This document shows, in pieces, positions 10,325-21,264 of a stretch of 64,000 bases of DNA (position 1 is the stretch's first letter; each line of letters starts with the position of its first letter). Below the pieces are notes generated by a model, which worked only from the letters and a program-made list of their open reading frames with translations, ran no database searches and had not been told where the DNA came from. The DNA lies in assembly GCA_022495995.1 (NCBI GenBank), contig JAFEMH010000987.1, positions 408,001 through 472,000 of the forward strand, written 5' to 3'. The stretch comes from Adenophora triphylla var. japonica (taxonomy: Eukaryota; Streptophyta; Magnoliopsida; Asterales; Campanulaceae). Made by a program: the position numbers and the translations under genes.

Positions 10325-11225
10325 GAGGTTACGCGGCGGCGGAAGCTGCTGGTGGGACTTCACTGCGATGCGATGTATCTGGGGGAGAGGGTGACCCGTC
10401 AGCATGGCCCGGGGTCTCTTCCGATGGTGCCGGTGGATCCGCCTCTGCACATGCAGCATCCTCTGTCGATGCCGATGGAGGAGTTGGAGCGGTATAGACA
10501 GGGTGTGTTCTATACCGAGTATGTCATAGCGGGAGCCGACTATGACACTTTCTTGAGGATGAGGCCGAGGAGCCGCGAGGTGCGGCGCGGGGAGGCGAGG
10601 GCCACTGGATATCCTGAGATCTCCCGCTCCCATGCGCTAGGTGGCGTACGAGGCTGGACGGTTCGCGCGGGCGGTTGGTGATCCCGATCCCAAGGAGCCG
10701 AGACCTCGGTAGATGTGTGGACCCCAACGCTTCGGTGAGTGCCTTTGATTTTACGCATTTGATAGTAGCATTCTGCAAATGTTGCATCTCGTACTTCTGC
10801 TTGTCTTCGATGACTTTCTGGTTTGCGGTAGTGACGGGCCGTACGTATAATCAGGCCATGAGACAGTTGGACGGGTGGGCCAACTAGGCTAGGAGGCTCG
10901 TGGAGTTCCTGAGGTGCAGTTCCCGGAGGAGCATGGATGTTCGTGAGCCGAGGTCGTCTAGGCCGAGAGGTTCGTCTGCTCCCACGGCTGGTGGAGCGGA
11001 CTTTGCGTAGGGATTTGGCCAGTTCGCGGGCGGAACGGCTGGGTTTGGAGCTCATCCTCCTTCGTACTCAGGGCACGAGAGGGGAGAGTCCTTGAGTTCG
11101 CAGGCGCAGAGGAGGCCTTTCGCCTATTCCCGCCTGGAGGAATTCGGAGATTTCTTGTTTTCGACGGATCCGGCTGCTGCGGAGCAGTGCATCGAGTGCT
11201 CGGATGACGAGCAGGACTCTGAGTA
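10325..11225 (+). pseudogene. Antisense PMD-gene fragment in Tat-M (C-terminal part)
   Basis: Antisense to pol. The reading RRRKLLVGLHCDAMYLGERV then TRQH corresponds to RRLLVGLLADEMYLGERVAR in exon 3 of the Tat-B antisense gene, so this is the C-terminal half of the same plant-mobile-domain gene. The N-terminal half is absent and 3' UTR repeats abut it on the left. An intron is recognisable at 10735-10831 (cttcg|gtgagt ... gcggtag). The next exon reads VTGRTYNQAMRQ, matching VTRDSYVRAVRQ, which opens the last exon in Tat-B. An in-frame stop follows LDGWAN. The intron lies at a closely similar position in the two elements. Confidence 0.7.
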
Positions 11226-11621
11226 GTCCTCCTTTATTGCTTTTTAGACAAAATGGGTGTATTGTCCGGAACAATTTGACTTGTATTTGAAAAAAGGCGC
11301 CCTTGAGGCGGAACCTGTACTTTGCACATCTATCTAGTGATTACCTTCTTTTTATTTTGGCAAATAAGAAAGTAGGTTGATCAAAAATAAATAATATGAA
11401 ACATGCATGAAAAATTGAACGGGTCAAAATTTATGCCTATATGCACTGATTATTAATTAATTGCATTGTTGCACGAGCCCGGGGCGGAAGAGGTGTTGGC
11501 TTTGGTTAATTGAAACCATGTGAGCATGCAGATTCACAAAAGCATGAACAGGGCTTGGTTTGGAATTGTTTCCAATTTAAGAGTAACTGGCTGCAGAGTT
11601 GACCAAGTCAACTGCAGTGAG
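11226..11621. other. Spacer between the two antisense genes of Tat-M
   Basis: AT-rich stretch with no recognisable gene. It becomes the presumed 5' flank of the second antisense gene at its right end. Confidence 0.5.
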
Positions 11622-11664
11622 AGTCCGGCCGGACTGAGGATGAATTTTCAGAGTCTTTTAAATT
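11622..11664 (+). promoter_or_regulatory. Putative promoter of the second antisense gene
   Basis: AGTCCGGCCGGACT at 11622-11635 followed by 'gag', identical over 17 bases to the LTR U3 copy at 8665-8681. About 20 bp downstream is the TATA-like TTTTAAAT. The first well-placed start codon is at 11761. The palindrome-to-TATA spacing resembles that in the LTR. Confidence 0.5.
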
Positions 11665-11760
11665 GCAGTTTCAGCTTTGCAATTTGTTAAGAACTGCGCA
11701 TTTACCTCTGATCAGTTAGCTGAATTCTCTCAAATTCCTAAGGCTTCCTTCACTTTTTCC

Positions 11761-13264
11761 ATGGCTCCCTTTCCTAAGCTATCGTCCCGGATGCAAGAGC
11801 GATACTTGGAAAATTTCCAGTCGTGGGTACGGAACCACACGAGGCAAAACAAAGGGTTTTTCGAAGGCTGTTGCGGGATGAAATCTGTTTGGGCTTTGAA
11901 GGAGCTCATGCCAGATTGGGATCTTTTGAGAGCCGCGACTCGTTTCTGGGATGTAAGGAGGAATGTGTACAACTTCTCGTACAACGAAATCACTCCTACG
12001 TTCGAAGATTTTCGGGCCATTCTGGGAGGACCTGAGACGGAACAGCTAGTTCTTCCCTATGCTGGTGGCATAGCCACTGTTGAGAAGTTAGTGTCTCTGC
12101 TTGGTATCTCGACAGGAGAAGCATACGGGATGCTGATATTGAACACTGATTATGTCGACATTTCGGGACTGCCCGATAGATTTGTTGGTAGTGAGGGAAG
12201 CATTTTTGCGTGGGACGCGTTTGCTCTGTGCGCGATTGCTACTCTGTTCACATTCACGTCCCTGGGTGTGTGCCATCATAGTGTACTAGACCTGGTGAGG
12301 CAGTGCCGGAACGGGGGAGACATCGTGCCTTTGGTTCTGGGAGAGACGTTCCTGGGCATAGGTCGGATGGTGACCGGCAGCCGATACATGTGGGGAGAGA
12401 GTCCCGCTATTCTTACCATGTGGTTGAGGGAGAGGTTGCAGATGATGCCCGATGTGCCAATGTCCTGTGACGCTTGGTCCTTTTCTCGACGTCATCTGGT
12501 GATAGGGGCAATCAGGCTGAACTGGAGCTCTGGATGGCCAGACTCCGCATGCATCACTTGCAATGGTGGGTTCCCCACTGGAAGTTACAGACTTGTCGGA
12601 CCGCTCAGGGGGGTCTCTTGGTTGTTAGAGTGCCGGGGTTGTCCCAGACGTCTTTCTACATTCCATCGTTGGTGCTGCGATAGTACGGGCTGGAGCAGGT
12701 GCCACTGACAGTTTAGTTCATGCTGCTACCTTCGAGGTGGGATCTCTACTGATGGAAGATCCTTCGACGCTATTGCTGCTCACGCGGTTGTGGAAATACA
12801 CATCCTTTCCTGCCAGGGTTCTCTTTCACCGGAGAGGGGGCACTGTTCTATCTACGCAGTATCTGAACTGGTATGAAGAGTGTATAGGGGACACACAGAT
12901 GGCTATCTTGTGGAGATGGAGTGAGCTGTTGGGTGTTGATCACCTTGATAGCTCGACCTTGAGGAGGACCGAAGTGGGGGCTAACCCTCGGAATCGTACT
13001 GGGAATGACATGGCTGACTATGAGTCCAATGCTGATCGGGAGGCCAATCAAAGCACGGTTATGATGGCTCAAAGAGAGGCAGCTCAAGACAGAGCTAGGG
13101 AAAGGGGCCAGTATTGGATGTACTACAGCTCGGCTGCAGGGGCGTCGGGAAGGGTCCCTGAGCCGGGTAGAAGGACTATCGGAATATTTCCTGTGAAGGT
13201 GAAGAACACTCGCCGTGGGAAAGGGAAGGGGAAGAAGGATGAAGGACCAAGTACGGGAAACTAG
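11761..13264 (+). pseudogene. Antisense accessory gene of Tat-M (DUF7745/PMD-like), frameshifted
   Basis: I chose the start at 11761 (tccATGGct, MAPFPKLSSRMQERYLENF) because it has a good context and lies about 100 bp after the TATA-like box; the frame itself opens further upstream. Features of this family visible here are LRAATRFWDVRRNVYNFSYN, then EITPTFEDFRAILGGP, LFTFTSLGVCHHSVLDLV and the Trp-rich region. The family often appears in plant Ty3 elements; its function is unknown. The frame is lost near 12530-12700: VVRVPGLSQTSFYIPSLVLR is read in another frame, then stops. The end (12737-13264) continues in a third frame as LWKYTSFPARVLFHRRGGTV to a basic tail, KNTRRGKGKGKK. It runs antisense to pol, just beyond integrase. 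Confidence 0.65.
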
Positions 13265-13482
13265 GTTGACCTTGCTGTCCAGAGTATCCACCCACTGTCA
13301 TTGCAGATATATTAACTGATTAATGTTTTATTGTAGTTTTGCTAGCGTGTAGCGAGTCAAGAGTTGATCGTGCTTGAACTCATCAAAGATTGTTTTAACC
13401 GTAATGAATTTGTAGGTTGTTTTTTGAAACACAAGCAATTGATGCTTATTATTTTATTTTATTTTGAGACCGAACCAATGAT

Positions 13483-13540
13483 GGCTGCCTACGTTCCCCT
13501 TTTACAATTGGACTAAGGGGCTCAGGTCACCGTAGTTCGA
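13483..13540 (-). other. Two-stem 'CTACG/CGTAG' motif, form A, after Tat-M integrase
   Basis: Minus strand reads GAACTACGGTGACCTGAGCC ... AACGTAGGCAGCC. Outer arms 13531-13535 and 13489-13493; inner CCCCTT (13496-13501) and AAGGGG (13515-13520) form a 6-bp inverted repeat. It lies between the pol stop and the antisense gene. Confidence 0.65.
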
Positions 13541-13701
13541 CACTTTAGGTGAATTTGAGAAAAACAAAGACAAAAGAAGTGCGACCCTGTTTTTTACCTG
13601 GATCATTGGCGGGAATGTATCCAGTTGGGTATTACTCTTTTAGCACTTTAATTTTACTGAGGGGTGGTGTATGGGGAAGGAGAGTTGACTCGTGCTCTTC
13701 C

Positions 13702-14487
13702 TCAAATGAAGTATCTGCGGAGCTTGATTTCGTTCACGGGGTTAACGAAAGGGTTCCCGTCCAAATCTGCTAACTTCATGGCTCCTCCGGAGAAGATTCT
13801 TTGTACCATGAACTGTCCTATCCAGGTAGGCTCCCACTTTCCGAGGGGATTGGTCTGCGTAGGAGGCTTTTCCTTTAGCACCAAGTCGCCTTCTCTGATG
13901 TCTCGGATCTTGACTTTCTTATCGAATGCTCGGGCCATTCTGCTTTGGTAGGCTCGAGTGTGTTCCATGGCTTTCAATCTGCGCTCGTCGAGTAGAGCAA
14001 GTTCGTCGTGACGGCTCTGTAGCCATTCGACTTCATTGATCCCGTTTTCCAAGAGGACTCGGAGGGATGGAATTTCCAGTTCCACGGGTAGCATTGCTTC
14101 CATTCCGTAGGTAAGCGCGAACGGAGTCTCCCCTGTGGCGGTTCTGACTGATGTTCTGTATCCCCAGAGGGCTAGATGTAGCTTTTCGGGCCAGTCTCGA
14201 CCTCTGGTGGTCATTTTTCTGATTATCATGGCGAGAGTCTTGTTTGATGCCTCTACTGCACCATTGGTTTGTGGTCTGTAGGGAGAAAACTTGTGGCATG
14301 TGACTCTGAATTCGGTCAGCAGTTGGTCACAATCTCCTTCGAAGTGGGTCCCATTATGAACTTTGTTCATTAGCTCACTGGCTTTCTCTTTGTTTACACA
14401 TCGAAGGAGTGGCCCTTGGTGGCGCTTCTTGTACAACATACCCCCCAGAATGACGAAATGGGATGCCAGGCGTTTTAATGCCATCAT
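13702..14487 (-). pseudogene. Tat-M integrase with deleted catalytic core
   Basis: Integrase inserts the DNA copy into a chromosome. The read frame starts in the N-terminal part (GPLLRCVNKEKASELMNKVH) and jumps straight to NGTHFEGDCDQLLTEFRV, so most of the zinc-binding domain and the core with the first two Asp residues of the DDE triad are gone. The region SPYRPQTNGAVEASNKTL with the Glu remains, then the GPY/F-like C-terminal part (GDLVLKEKPPTQTNPLGKWEPTWIG, Trp rich). The frame is open, so the deletion preserved phase, but the enzyme could not catalyse. The stop at 13702 is the end of pol. Confidence 0.85.
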
Positions 14488-14596
14488 ATTTTTGGCTTTG
14501 ATCCCTTCTTTGTATTTTCCATCTTCACTTGTGAAGGAAGCTTCTCCACTTTGGAGGTACTGGTAGATTTGATTGTACCAAGGTTCGTCGATCGTT

Positions 14597-15100
14597 TTAT
14601 TTTTTATTTCGATCCCACATCAATAGGCGGGTGTTTCCCGTCTGCCTATTCTGAGGGGTTTTACTGATTTCCCATCGGGAATTTCGACAAGAGAGGTGAG
14701 GGTTGCCAGGGCATCTGCGAAACGGTTCCTGTCTCTTGGCAAATAGTGGAAAGAGATGTCCTTGAAATGAGCAATGAGCTCCTCCATGTACGTGTGGTAC
14801 TTCTGGAGGCCAGAATCTACCGTTTTCCATTTGTTGGACACTTGATTGATGATCAATGCTGAGTCTCCGTATACTTCCAGTTCTGAGATGTTGCCCTTGA
14901 GGGCGGCTTCCACCGGCCGCACTTTGTTGAGCTTCGTATTCTGCTGCATTGTTGGTTGTTTCAAAATTCAGCTTGATGGCTATGGGAGTGTGCTCGTCCT
15001 TGGGATCGACAAGGAGAATTCCAATACCATTTCCCTTCTTGTTGGTTGCCCCATCGAAGAAGAGTTGCCAGCGGTTTGCGCTGTCGAGTGAAAAGATTCC
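14597..15100 (-). pseudogene. Second, archaeal-type RNase H (aRNH) of Tat-M
   Basis: Tat elements carry an extra RNase H between the normal one and integrase. Here WQLFFDGATNKKGNGIGILL holds the first catalytic Asp, NNAAEYEA the Glu, and after a frameshift VYGDSALIINQVSNKWKT and RNRFADALATL the later acidic residues. The two halves overlap in different frames around 14950. It ends at 14620-14640. Confidence 0.75.
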
Positions 15101-15811
15101 ATCGTCCGGAAATTGTGGATCAGGACCCTTAGGTTCACTGCTTGGGAATTCTGCCAGCTGATCTGCCATTACTCTGCCCTTCGTTGATTTTCTGACCATG
15201 TACTTGATGTCGAACTCAGACAGGAAGAATGACCACTTGGCTAGTCGCATTGACAGGGATGGCTTGTCAAAGAGATATCGAACGGGGTCCATTTTGGAGA
15301 CCAGGAGCACTGAATGTAACTGCATGTAGTGTTTCAGTTTCCCGACTACCCATACCAAGGCGGTACAAGTTTTCTCTAATGCTGAGTAGCTGAGTTCACT
15401 TCCTTGAAGCTTCCGGATTACGAAGTAGATTTCATGTTCAACCTTGGAATCTTTCTGTTCTTATGCCAGCATTGCTCCTATTGACGTGTCTGCTATTGTC
15501 AGGTACAGGAGTAGTGGCTTGTCTTCATGTGGCGGGCACAGAATTGGGGGATTCACCAAGTATGTCTTGATTTTCTCAAAAGTTGTTTGGAACTCGGAGT
15601 CCCATTTGATGTCGAAGTTCTTCTTCATCAGTTTGAACATGGGCTCGCAGAGAGATGTCAACTGGTTGATGAAGCGACTGATGTACTGAAGTCTTCCCAT
15701 AAAGCTTTTCGCTTCTGTCAAGGTCTGAGGCGGCTTCATGTCGATGCTTCGATACCCCTTTCTGTAACCATGTACCCCAGTACCTTGCCACGCTTGACGC
15801 CGAAGGTGCAC
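15101..15811 (-). pseudogene. RT connection and first RNase H of Tat-M
   Basis: The connection reads PPQTLTEAKSFMGRLQYISR then FINQLTSLCEPMFKLMKK. RNase H begins at LLLYLTIADTSIGAMLA, where the first acidic position is degraded. The rest, after a stop near 15461, continues with KMDPVRYLFDKPSLSMRLAK and ends DIKYMVRKSTKGRVMADQLA. This domain removes RNA from the RNA:DNA hybrid. Degraded first RNase H domains are common where aRNH has taken over. Confidence 0.75.
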
Positions 15812-16430
15812 TTCGCAGGGTTCAATCTCATGGAGTGCTTTCTGAGTTTGTTGAAGAACTTTCTCAGATCTGTCATGTGATGCATGTCTGATCCTCTGGA
15901 GTGGATGATCATGTCGTCGACATATACTTCGATTTCTTTGTGAATCATGTCATGGAAGAGGGTCATTGCGGCCGTAGTAAGTAGCCCCGGCGTTCTTCGG
16001 ACCGAACGGCATGACCATGTAGCGATATGTCCCCCACGGAGTGTGAAAGCAGTCTTGGCTTGATCCTCCTCGGACATTTTGATCTGGTTGTATCCGGCGA
16101 ACCCATCCACGAAGGACTTTACTTGAAATTTGCCGTGGTGTCGACTAGCATGTCGATGTTAGGCGATGGGATATCATCTTTAGGGCTGGCCTTGTTGAGA
16201 TCCCGGAAATCCACACAAAGATCTAACCTTTCCATTGGCCTTGGTGACCGTCACGATGTTGGAGAGCCGGGTCGGGTACTCAATCACTCGATGAAACCAA
16301 CTCGAGCATTTTCTCAATCTCTTATTTCACTTGCAAGGACCACTCGGCTTGATCTTGCGCAGCCTTCGTTTGACAGGCTTGGATTCTGGATCCAGGGGAA
16401 TTCTGTGCTCCACGATCGAGGGATCGAGTC
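15736..16430 (-). pseudogene. Reverse transcriptase of Tat-M
   Basis: N-terminal part in the frame ending at 16327: YVDVFAWSYQDMPGLDPSIV then EHRIPLDP. The palm follows in another frame: MDGFAGYNQIKMSEEDQAKT, a short frameshifted patch, then the active-site motif YVDDMIIHS and KHSMRLNPAKCTFGVKRGK. The region between (16110-16327) has the expected sequence broken by frameshifts. Typical Tat RT, not functional. Confidence 0.85.
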
Positions 16431-17433
16431 CTGGCATGTCCTGGTATGACCAGGCGAACACGTCAACATACTCTCGGAGGAGGCTTATCAGGGCTTCTTT
16501 TTCTGCATCAGCAAAAAAACTTCCCACTTGTGTCTCTTTAGGCTCTTGTACTGACCCCAGGTTCACTTTGGTCATAACCTCTTCGGCAGCTTGGGCCCGG
16601 TTGTCCTCTCGGTCTACTACACGCTTGAGAACTTCTTTAATGTATTGTTCGTTTAATGTGTCTGCTTCTTTATCAATTGAGTTATTAACGTCTTTTAAGT
16701 TGTTTGTTAACTTATCAGTTGTTAAAGTGACAATGAGAGGATACTCCGAAAGGTCAGACTTTTCATTAAACGAGAACGAAAATACATAGTTGGCTACATT
16801 ATCATAGTCTTTCGGCGTAAGGCCGTTGGACGACTCAGAGGACTGGACTTTTACAAGGACTGACTCAGAGGGTTCGAGACCGGGTTTAGGGAGATGTAGG
16901 TGCAGGCCCAGCTTGTCTTCCATTTCTGTCTGGATTGCCCTTGGTCCGGTGAAAGTTACACAGTTCTTCAGTGGCATTGTTGGATGCTTGATGAGGGTTC
17001 GGGGGTCGAGAGGCTTGGCTTCTGCTGTCCCAATCATGGCGATCATGCTGTTTTCAGAGCCCAGGTCAATCAGGTTTGGCACCTCCATGACTTCTTCAAA
17101 AAGACTCTGTAGAGCTGGTTCACTGAGAGCATCTTCTATGAATTATGGTTCCTTCTGTTTTGGAGTTACTGTCTCGAATGTGGCCTCGGTGGCTGATCCG
17201 AACAATCTGTTTCCCGTGAAGAGTATCTTGAGTTGCTCTTCCGTATCTGGGATTCCTTTGAACGTGTACTCGTGCTGTATTGTGGTGGCCATTGGTCCAG
17301 GTAGAGTTGTGATGTCGAGGAACGCTCCCCTTATCAGATTAGCCCTGAGTCCTCTGAAACGCTTGAGGTCCCGTGCTAGCTTTTCCATTCTTTCTGTAGT
17401 CTCTGTGCTGACTATCCCTGCTTTTTTCTCATC
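16327..17433 (-). pseudogene. Protease-RT linker of Tat-M
   Basis: Two collinear open stretches (17388-17143 and 17088-16327) separated by one stop. They read MEKLARDLKRFRGLRANLIR ... and AEKEALISLLREYVDVFAWS. Acidic and low in conserved motifs, as this linker usually is. Confidence 0.6.
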
Positions 17434-17475
17434 TTCATCAGTTCCACGGTCGGTCCCCTCGGATTCTGGGTCGGT

Positions 17476-18442
17476 TCATTGTCGGTCCCCCTCGATTGTT
17501 GTTGGTTCCGCTGTCGGTCCCCTCAGTTCTGCTGTTGGTTCCCTTGGTGAAGTAATGAGCGAGGTCGAAACTGTAAGGTTGGAGGTTGGGTGTGCCGTTG
17601 GAGGTTCCCTTTTTGCGGGCTGCTGCCTTGGTGCGGGCGAGCCTTTTGTTTTCCCTGATGTCAGCTGGTGTTGGCACATAATCGAGCCCCTGGACCGTGG
17701 TGTGGTCCTTGACTTCGATAACTTGGTGTTGGCCTTGTAACCTTTTGCCAAGCCCCAGTCCTGGGATGAAGTTCATGAGTTTCATCATCTTCATGGCGGG
17801 AGGAATCTTGTCTTGAAACAGTGGAAGGTCCACGTTGCATATTTGGATCTTGGAGGTCTCCAGAGTGAATCCAGTTAATGCCATGTCATCATTATGCTTG
17901 ATTTCTAACACTGGAATGTCGTTGGTGCTGGTCCCCTCGGTGGTGACGCTGTCGCCGTAGACTGTGGTTAGCTCGTTGCCTTGCATGAACTTGAGGCATT
18001 GGTGAAGGGTGGATGCCACGCCATTGATTTGATGCAGCCAGGGTCGCCCTAGGATGGCTATGAAAGTGATTGGAATGTCTAACACTTGGAATTCGGTGGG
18101 GATCATCCGCTTGCCGAACCAGATATTAAGAGTAGCAACCCCGAGAACTGTACGGGAAGTAGAGTCATAGGCCTTGACAGTGTGGACTGAAGGCTTCAGA
18201 TCTGTAGGCTTGATGTCAAGCAGGTCCATCATCTTGGTGGGCAAGACATTCATTCCGGAACCTCCGTCTACCAACACACGGGGAAGGCGACGCTCGTCCA
18301 ACTGGACTGTGATGTAGAGTGGCTCATTGTGATCAGCCCCAAATTTTGGAAGGTCCAAATCTATGAAGGTGATAATGTTGCCGTAGTGGATGTTGCCGAT
18401 CATCTGAATGACTTCGTCTGGGGTTGCATCCACGGGGACCAT
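17476..18442 (-). pseudogene. Retropepsin (PR2) with G-patch-like tail, Tat-M
   Basis: Aspartic protease that cleaves the polyprotein. DLDLPKFGADHNEPLYITVQ leads to the active-site region LVDGGSGMNVLP (D-G-G instead of D-T/S-G) and the flap/C-terminal motif FIAILGRPWLHQINGVASTL. About 60 residues on is FIPGLGLGKRLQGQHQVIEV, which looks like the glycine core of a G-patch, a domain found after protease in betaretroviruses. This is the protease nearest RT, so it is the one expected to be used. Confidence 0.75.
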
Positions 18443-19426
18443 GGTACGGGCCAGACTTTCCTCTAGCTTGAGCTTGTGAGGATATAAAGATGTGAGCAGG
18501 GACCAAATGGAAATATTCGCCTGGGTCTGCTTGAGCTGAGTGAGGATCGGGTCCTCTTTCAGGGAACTTGCATCTTCGGGCTAGCCGGGTTGCAGTTCTG
18601 GCTCCGTCGGCTTTTTGGTGGCCTTAGGTGGTAATGCATGGATTTGACCCGATCGGGTTAGAACGCTGACATCAGGCTTGGTCCCTTCTGAACAGGCCGC
18701 TCTAAGTTGAGCCATAGTTAGAGGAGGATTCCTCGTAGCGTAGGGCCATATGTCTTCCCTCAATTCATTGATTGTAGATGTGTTCCCGGGAGCTTCGGCA
18801 GCTTTACGGATTCTGTCCCAGGATACCGGCTTGGGTGCCTCTGCGGGGAGGTAGCCTACGGTTTGACGCAGCTGTTCGAACGTCAGTGCGCAACAGTGGT
18901 TATCAGAGTTGAAATTTGCGTTGCTGACCCTCCGGGGGAGGTTGGAGAGTTCTTGGTTCAGGCGAACAGTCTCCTTGATCTCTTCACGGTATACCGCGCT
19001 CCTTTCCTTCTTGCTGAGCATACTCAGGGCATTCTGGAGTTGGGTTTGGCGATACTCGTGGTTTGCTAATTTTCCTCCACTCTTGGCCCAGATCAACTTT
19101 CTTGTAGTAGAGCCTGCGTCGAGAGTTAGTGCCTGCGTTTCTTCCCATGTGAGAATAGCCAGTGCTTCCTTGAACTGCGTGCGGCAGTCTAGATAAACCT
19201 TCATCGGGGAGAGCTTTCCTTTCCTCTTTATCTGAGTGGCGGGTATGTCGGAAGGTGAGTACACGGCTTCCCGAACATCTGCCCATGTAGCGGTTCTTTG
19301 TCCCAGTTGATCGTTTCTGTAAACGAATGCCGCAGACTGTGGAATCTCCTTGAGCAGTTGCTGGAGATGTATTTCTATCTTTCTATTCCTTTTGAATAGA
19401 CCTTCCTCTCTCATTTGGCCTTTCAA
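18443..19426 (-). pseudogene. Tat-M polyprotein region before PR2
   Basis: Open reading of 281 residues (19426-18581), unrecognised, ending at a stop 5' of the characteristic Tat stretch KEDPILTQLKQTQANISIWS (about 18555-18495) that leads into protease. Contains FEQLRQTVGYLP and NPPLTMAQLRAACSEG. One in-frame stop separates it from PR2. Confidence 0.5.
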
Positions 19427-20823
19427 TTTGAGTGTGGAAATGATCCGTCCCCATCCTCCCAGGACCCTTGGGATTCCGGTTTTGTTGACCTCATGCCTGG
19501 CATGGAAGAGAATGGTTTCATCGTCTTCGTTGTCGCTTTCACAGAGAACTTGCTTTCCTCGGGGAGATAAGCGCTGGTATTCGTTCTGCTATGCCATTCC
19601 ATCTCCTAGGTCATTGGGACCGTTGACCACCCTCGTTTGGCAGAGGGGGTTGGATGAGAACAAACGGTAATCGAGGAAGTTGCCCTGAGCAAAACCCCTG
19701 AGGTCGAACTGGTCTAGAGTGGCCTCTAGCTTTCTGTCTGAAGCTGCTTGTGACACTTTAATGGCTTGGTCCCTGTGGGTCTTTTGAGCTTGGTTTTCGT
19801 CCCAGAGACGGTTCTTTTGAGCGGCTAGTTCCATGAGGGATTTCCTTGCGAGAGCTAAACATTCTCCGTAGGTGCGCGCCGTCTGACTAGTGTCCAGAAC
19901 TGTGATCACATCCAAATCTCCAAATGGCGGAAACACTTGGATTATGTTGATGAAGGAAGTCGGCTGGGACATTCCATGCGGCCTTCCTTGATCTCGACTA
20001 CCAAGAAGTTCGCCCATATCTGCTTGATTGCACCCACGGGGGTGTTGAATTCTGCGATGTTGATAGTCTCGTGATCTCGCTGGATCGCCAAGTCTATCAG
20101 AGCTAGCAGTTTGCTGGCGGGATGTCTGAATCCGTGGCCGTGACGACTGGGAGCAGAATCGAACTGGAGCATGTTAATGCTGAGGTGGTCATTTCCCTCG
20201 TCGGAAGCTGACTCTGTCTTGCGGGGAAGACTTTCACAGATGTTTTCGGGGTGACTGCCGGAAGCGTTCCCGAGGTTGATCTGTTTCGTAGCGGGGTGAG
20301 GAGCTTTGTGTCCTTCGTTGTTGCCCTTGGCCTTGGCGGCGCTTGTGGCTTTAAGCTTGACTGACGGCACGGGCCGGTTGCTACTGGGGCTGGTAGTCGG
20401 AAGTGATGATGAGCTCTGAGCTCGGTAAGCCAGGGTCTCGTTTACCATGAGCAGGCAGTCATCGAGGGTAACTTTGGCGTTGCAAAATCTGATAATAAGG
20501 ACCGGATCCTTGGTATCATCAGGATATCTGGAATAGATGATGTTGACAAAGTCATCGTCAGTCACTTGATCAGAGGGGTTTTTCGTCGTGTCAACCAGTT
20601 GCTTCCAATTGTCGGATAGTTGCCTGTACTGGACGTTGAGCTTGACAATTTCCATGGTGTTGGAGCTCTTGTCGTAGGTGACCTGATCGGAACGGGTGCC
20701 GTCCTTGAAACTGAGCATGTGAATGTAGAGATCTGCCCGCGGATCTGCCGCGTCCTCGACTCCTGAGAGTCCTAATTCGTCGTCGTCTGACGGCTCAACC
20801 CAAGCGTAAGGACGCCTCGCGTC
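19427..20823 (-). pseudogene. Unrecognised Tat-M polyprotein region
   Basis: Two overlapping open stretches (20718-19942 and 20017-19589) in different frames. They read SDNWKQLVDTTKNPSDQVTD then FVNIIYSRYPDDTKDPVLII, later IDLAIQRDHETINIAEFNTP. No zinc knuckle or Tat capsid motif is visible. It may be gag-related, but I cannot show that. Confidence 0.35.
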
Positions 20824-21264
20824 CTACTGCGCTGTAGGAGCTGCTAGGAAAACATCATGCCCTTCGCTGGAGAAGAGGGGTTCAGCGGGTAGTTCCTCGT
20901 GGAGGACATCCCATACGACTGCCATACATTCATCACGAGTGTGACGATGCTTGTTGACCTTTATCACGAAAATCTCTTCGCCTGGCGGGGCCAGAGAGTT
21001 GGCTTGAAGAATGCTGACAAATCTCTGATCGGAGACAGGGGGTTTATGCGCCCGTATCATGGCGATGCTCGGTGTTTCCTTCCGAGCCGCACTCCAAATG
21101 TTGGAAACGACGGTTGAACTTGATGTACCGGATCGTCTGTGGTGCCTGCTCGAGTACGTTGACGTAGTTGGCATCTCAGGACTCTGAGGGATTCTGATGA
21201 GATTTTCCCTAGTAGTCCCTTGGTTGATTTGAAGGAGGTAGCCTCGGTGCCTGGCTGCGGGCAC
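20824..21264 (-). pseudogene. Unrecognised 146-residue region, Tat-M
   Basis: Overlaps the end of the PR1 frame by about 55 bp. Contains HKPPVSDQRFVSILQANSLA then PPGEEIFVIKVNKHRHTRDE. No known domain recognised. Confidence 0.35.
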
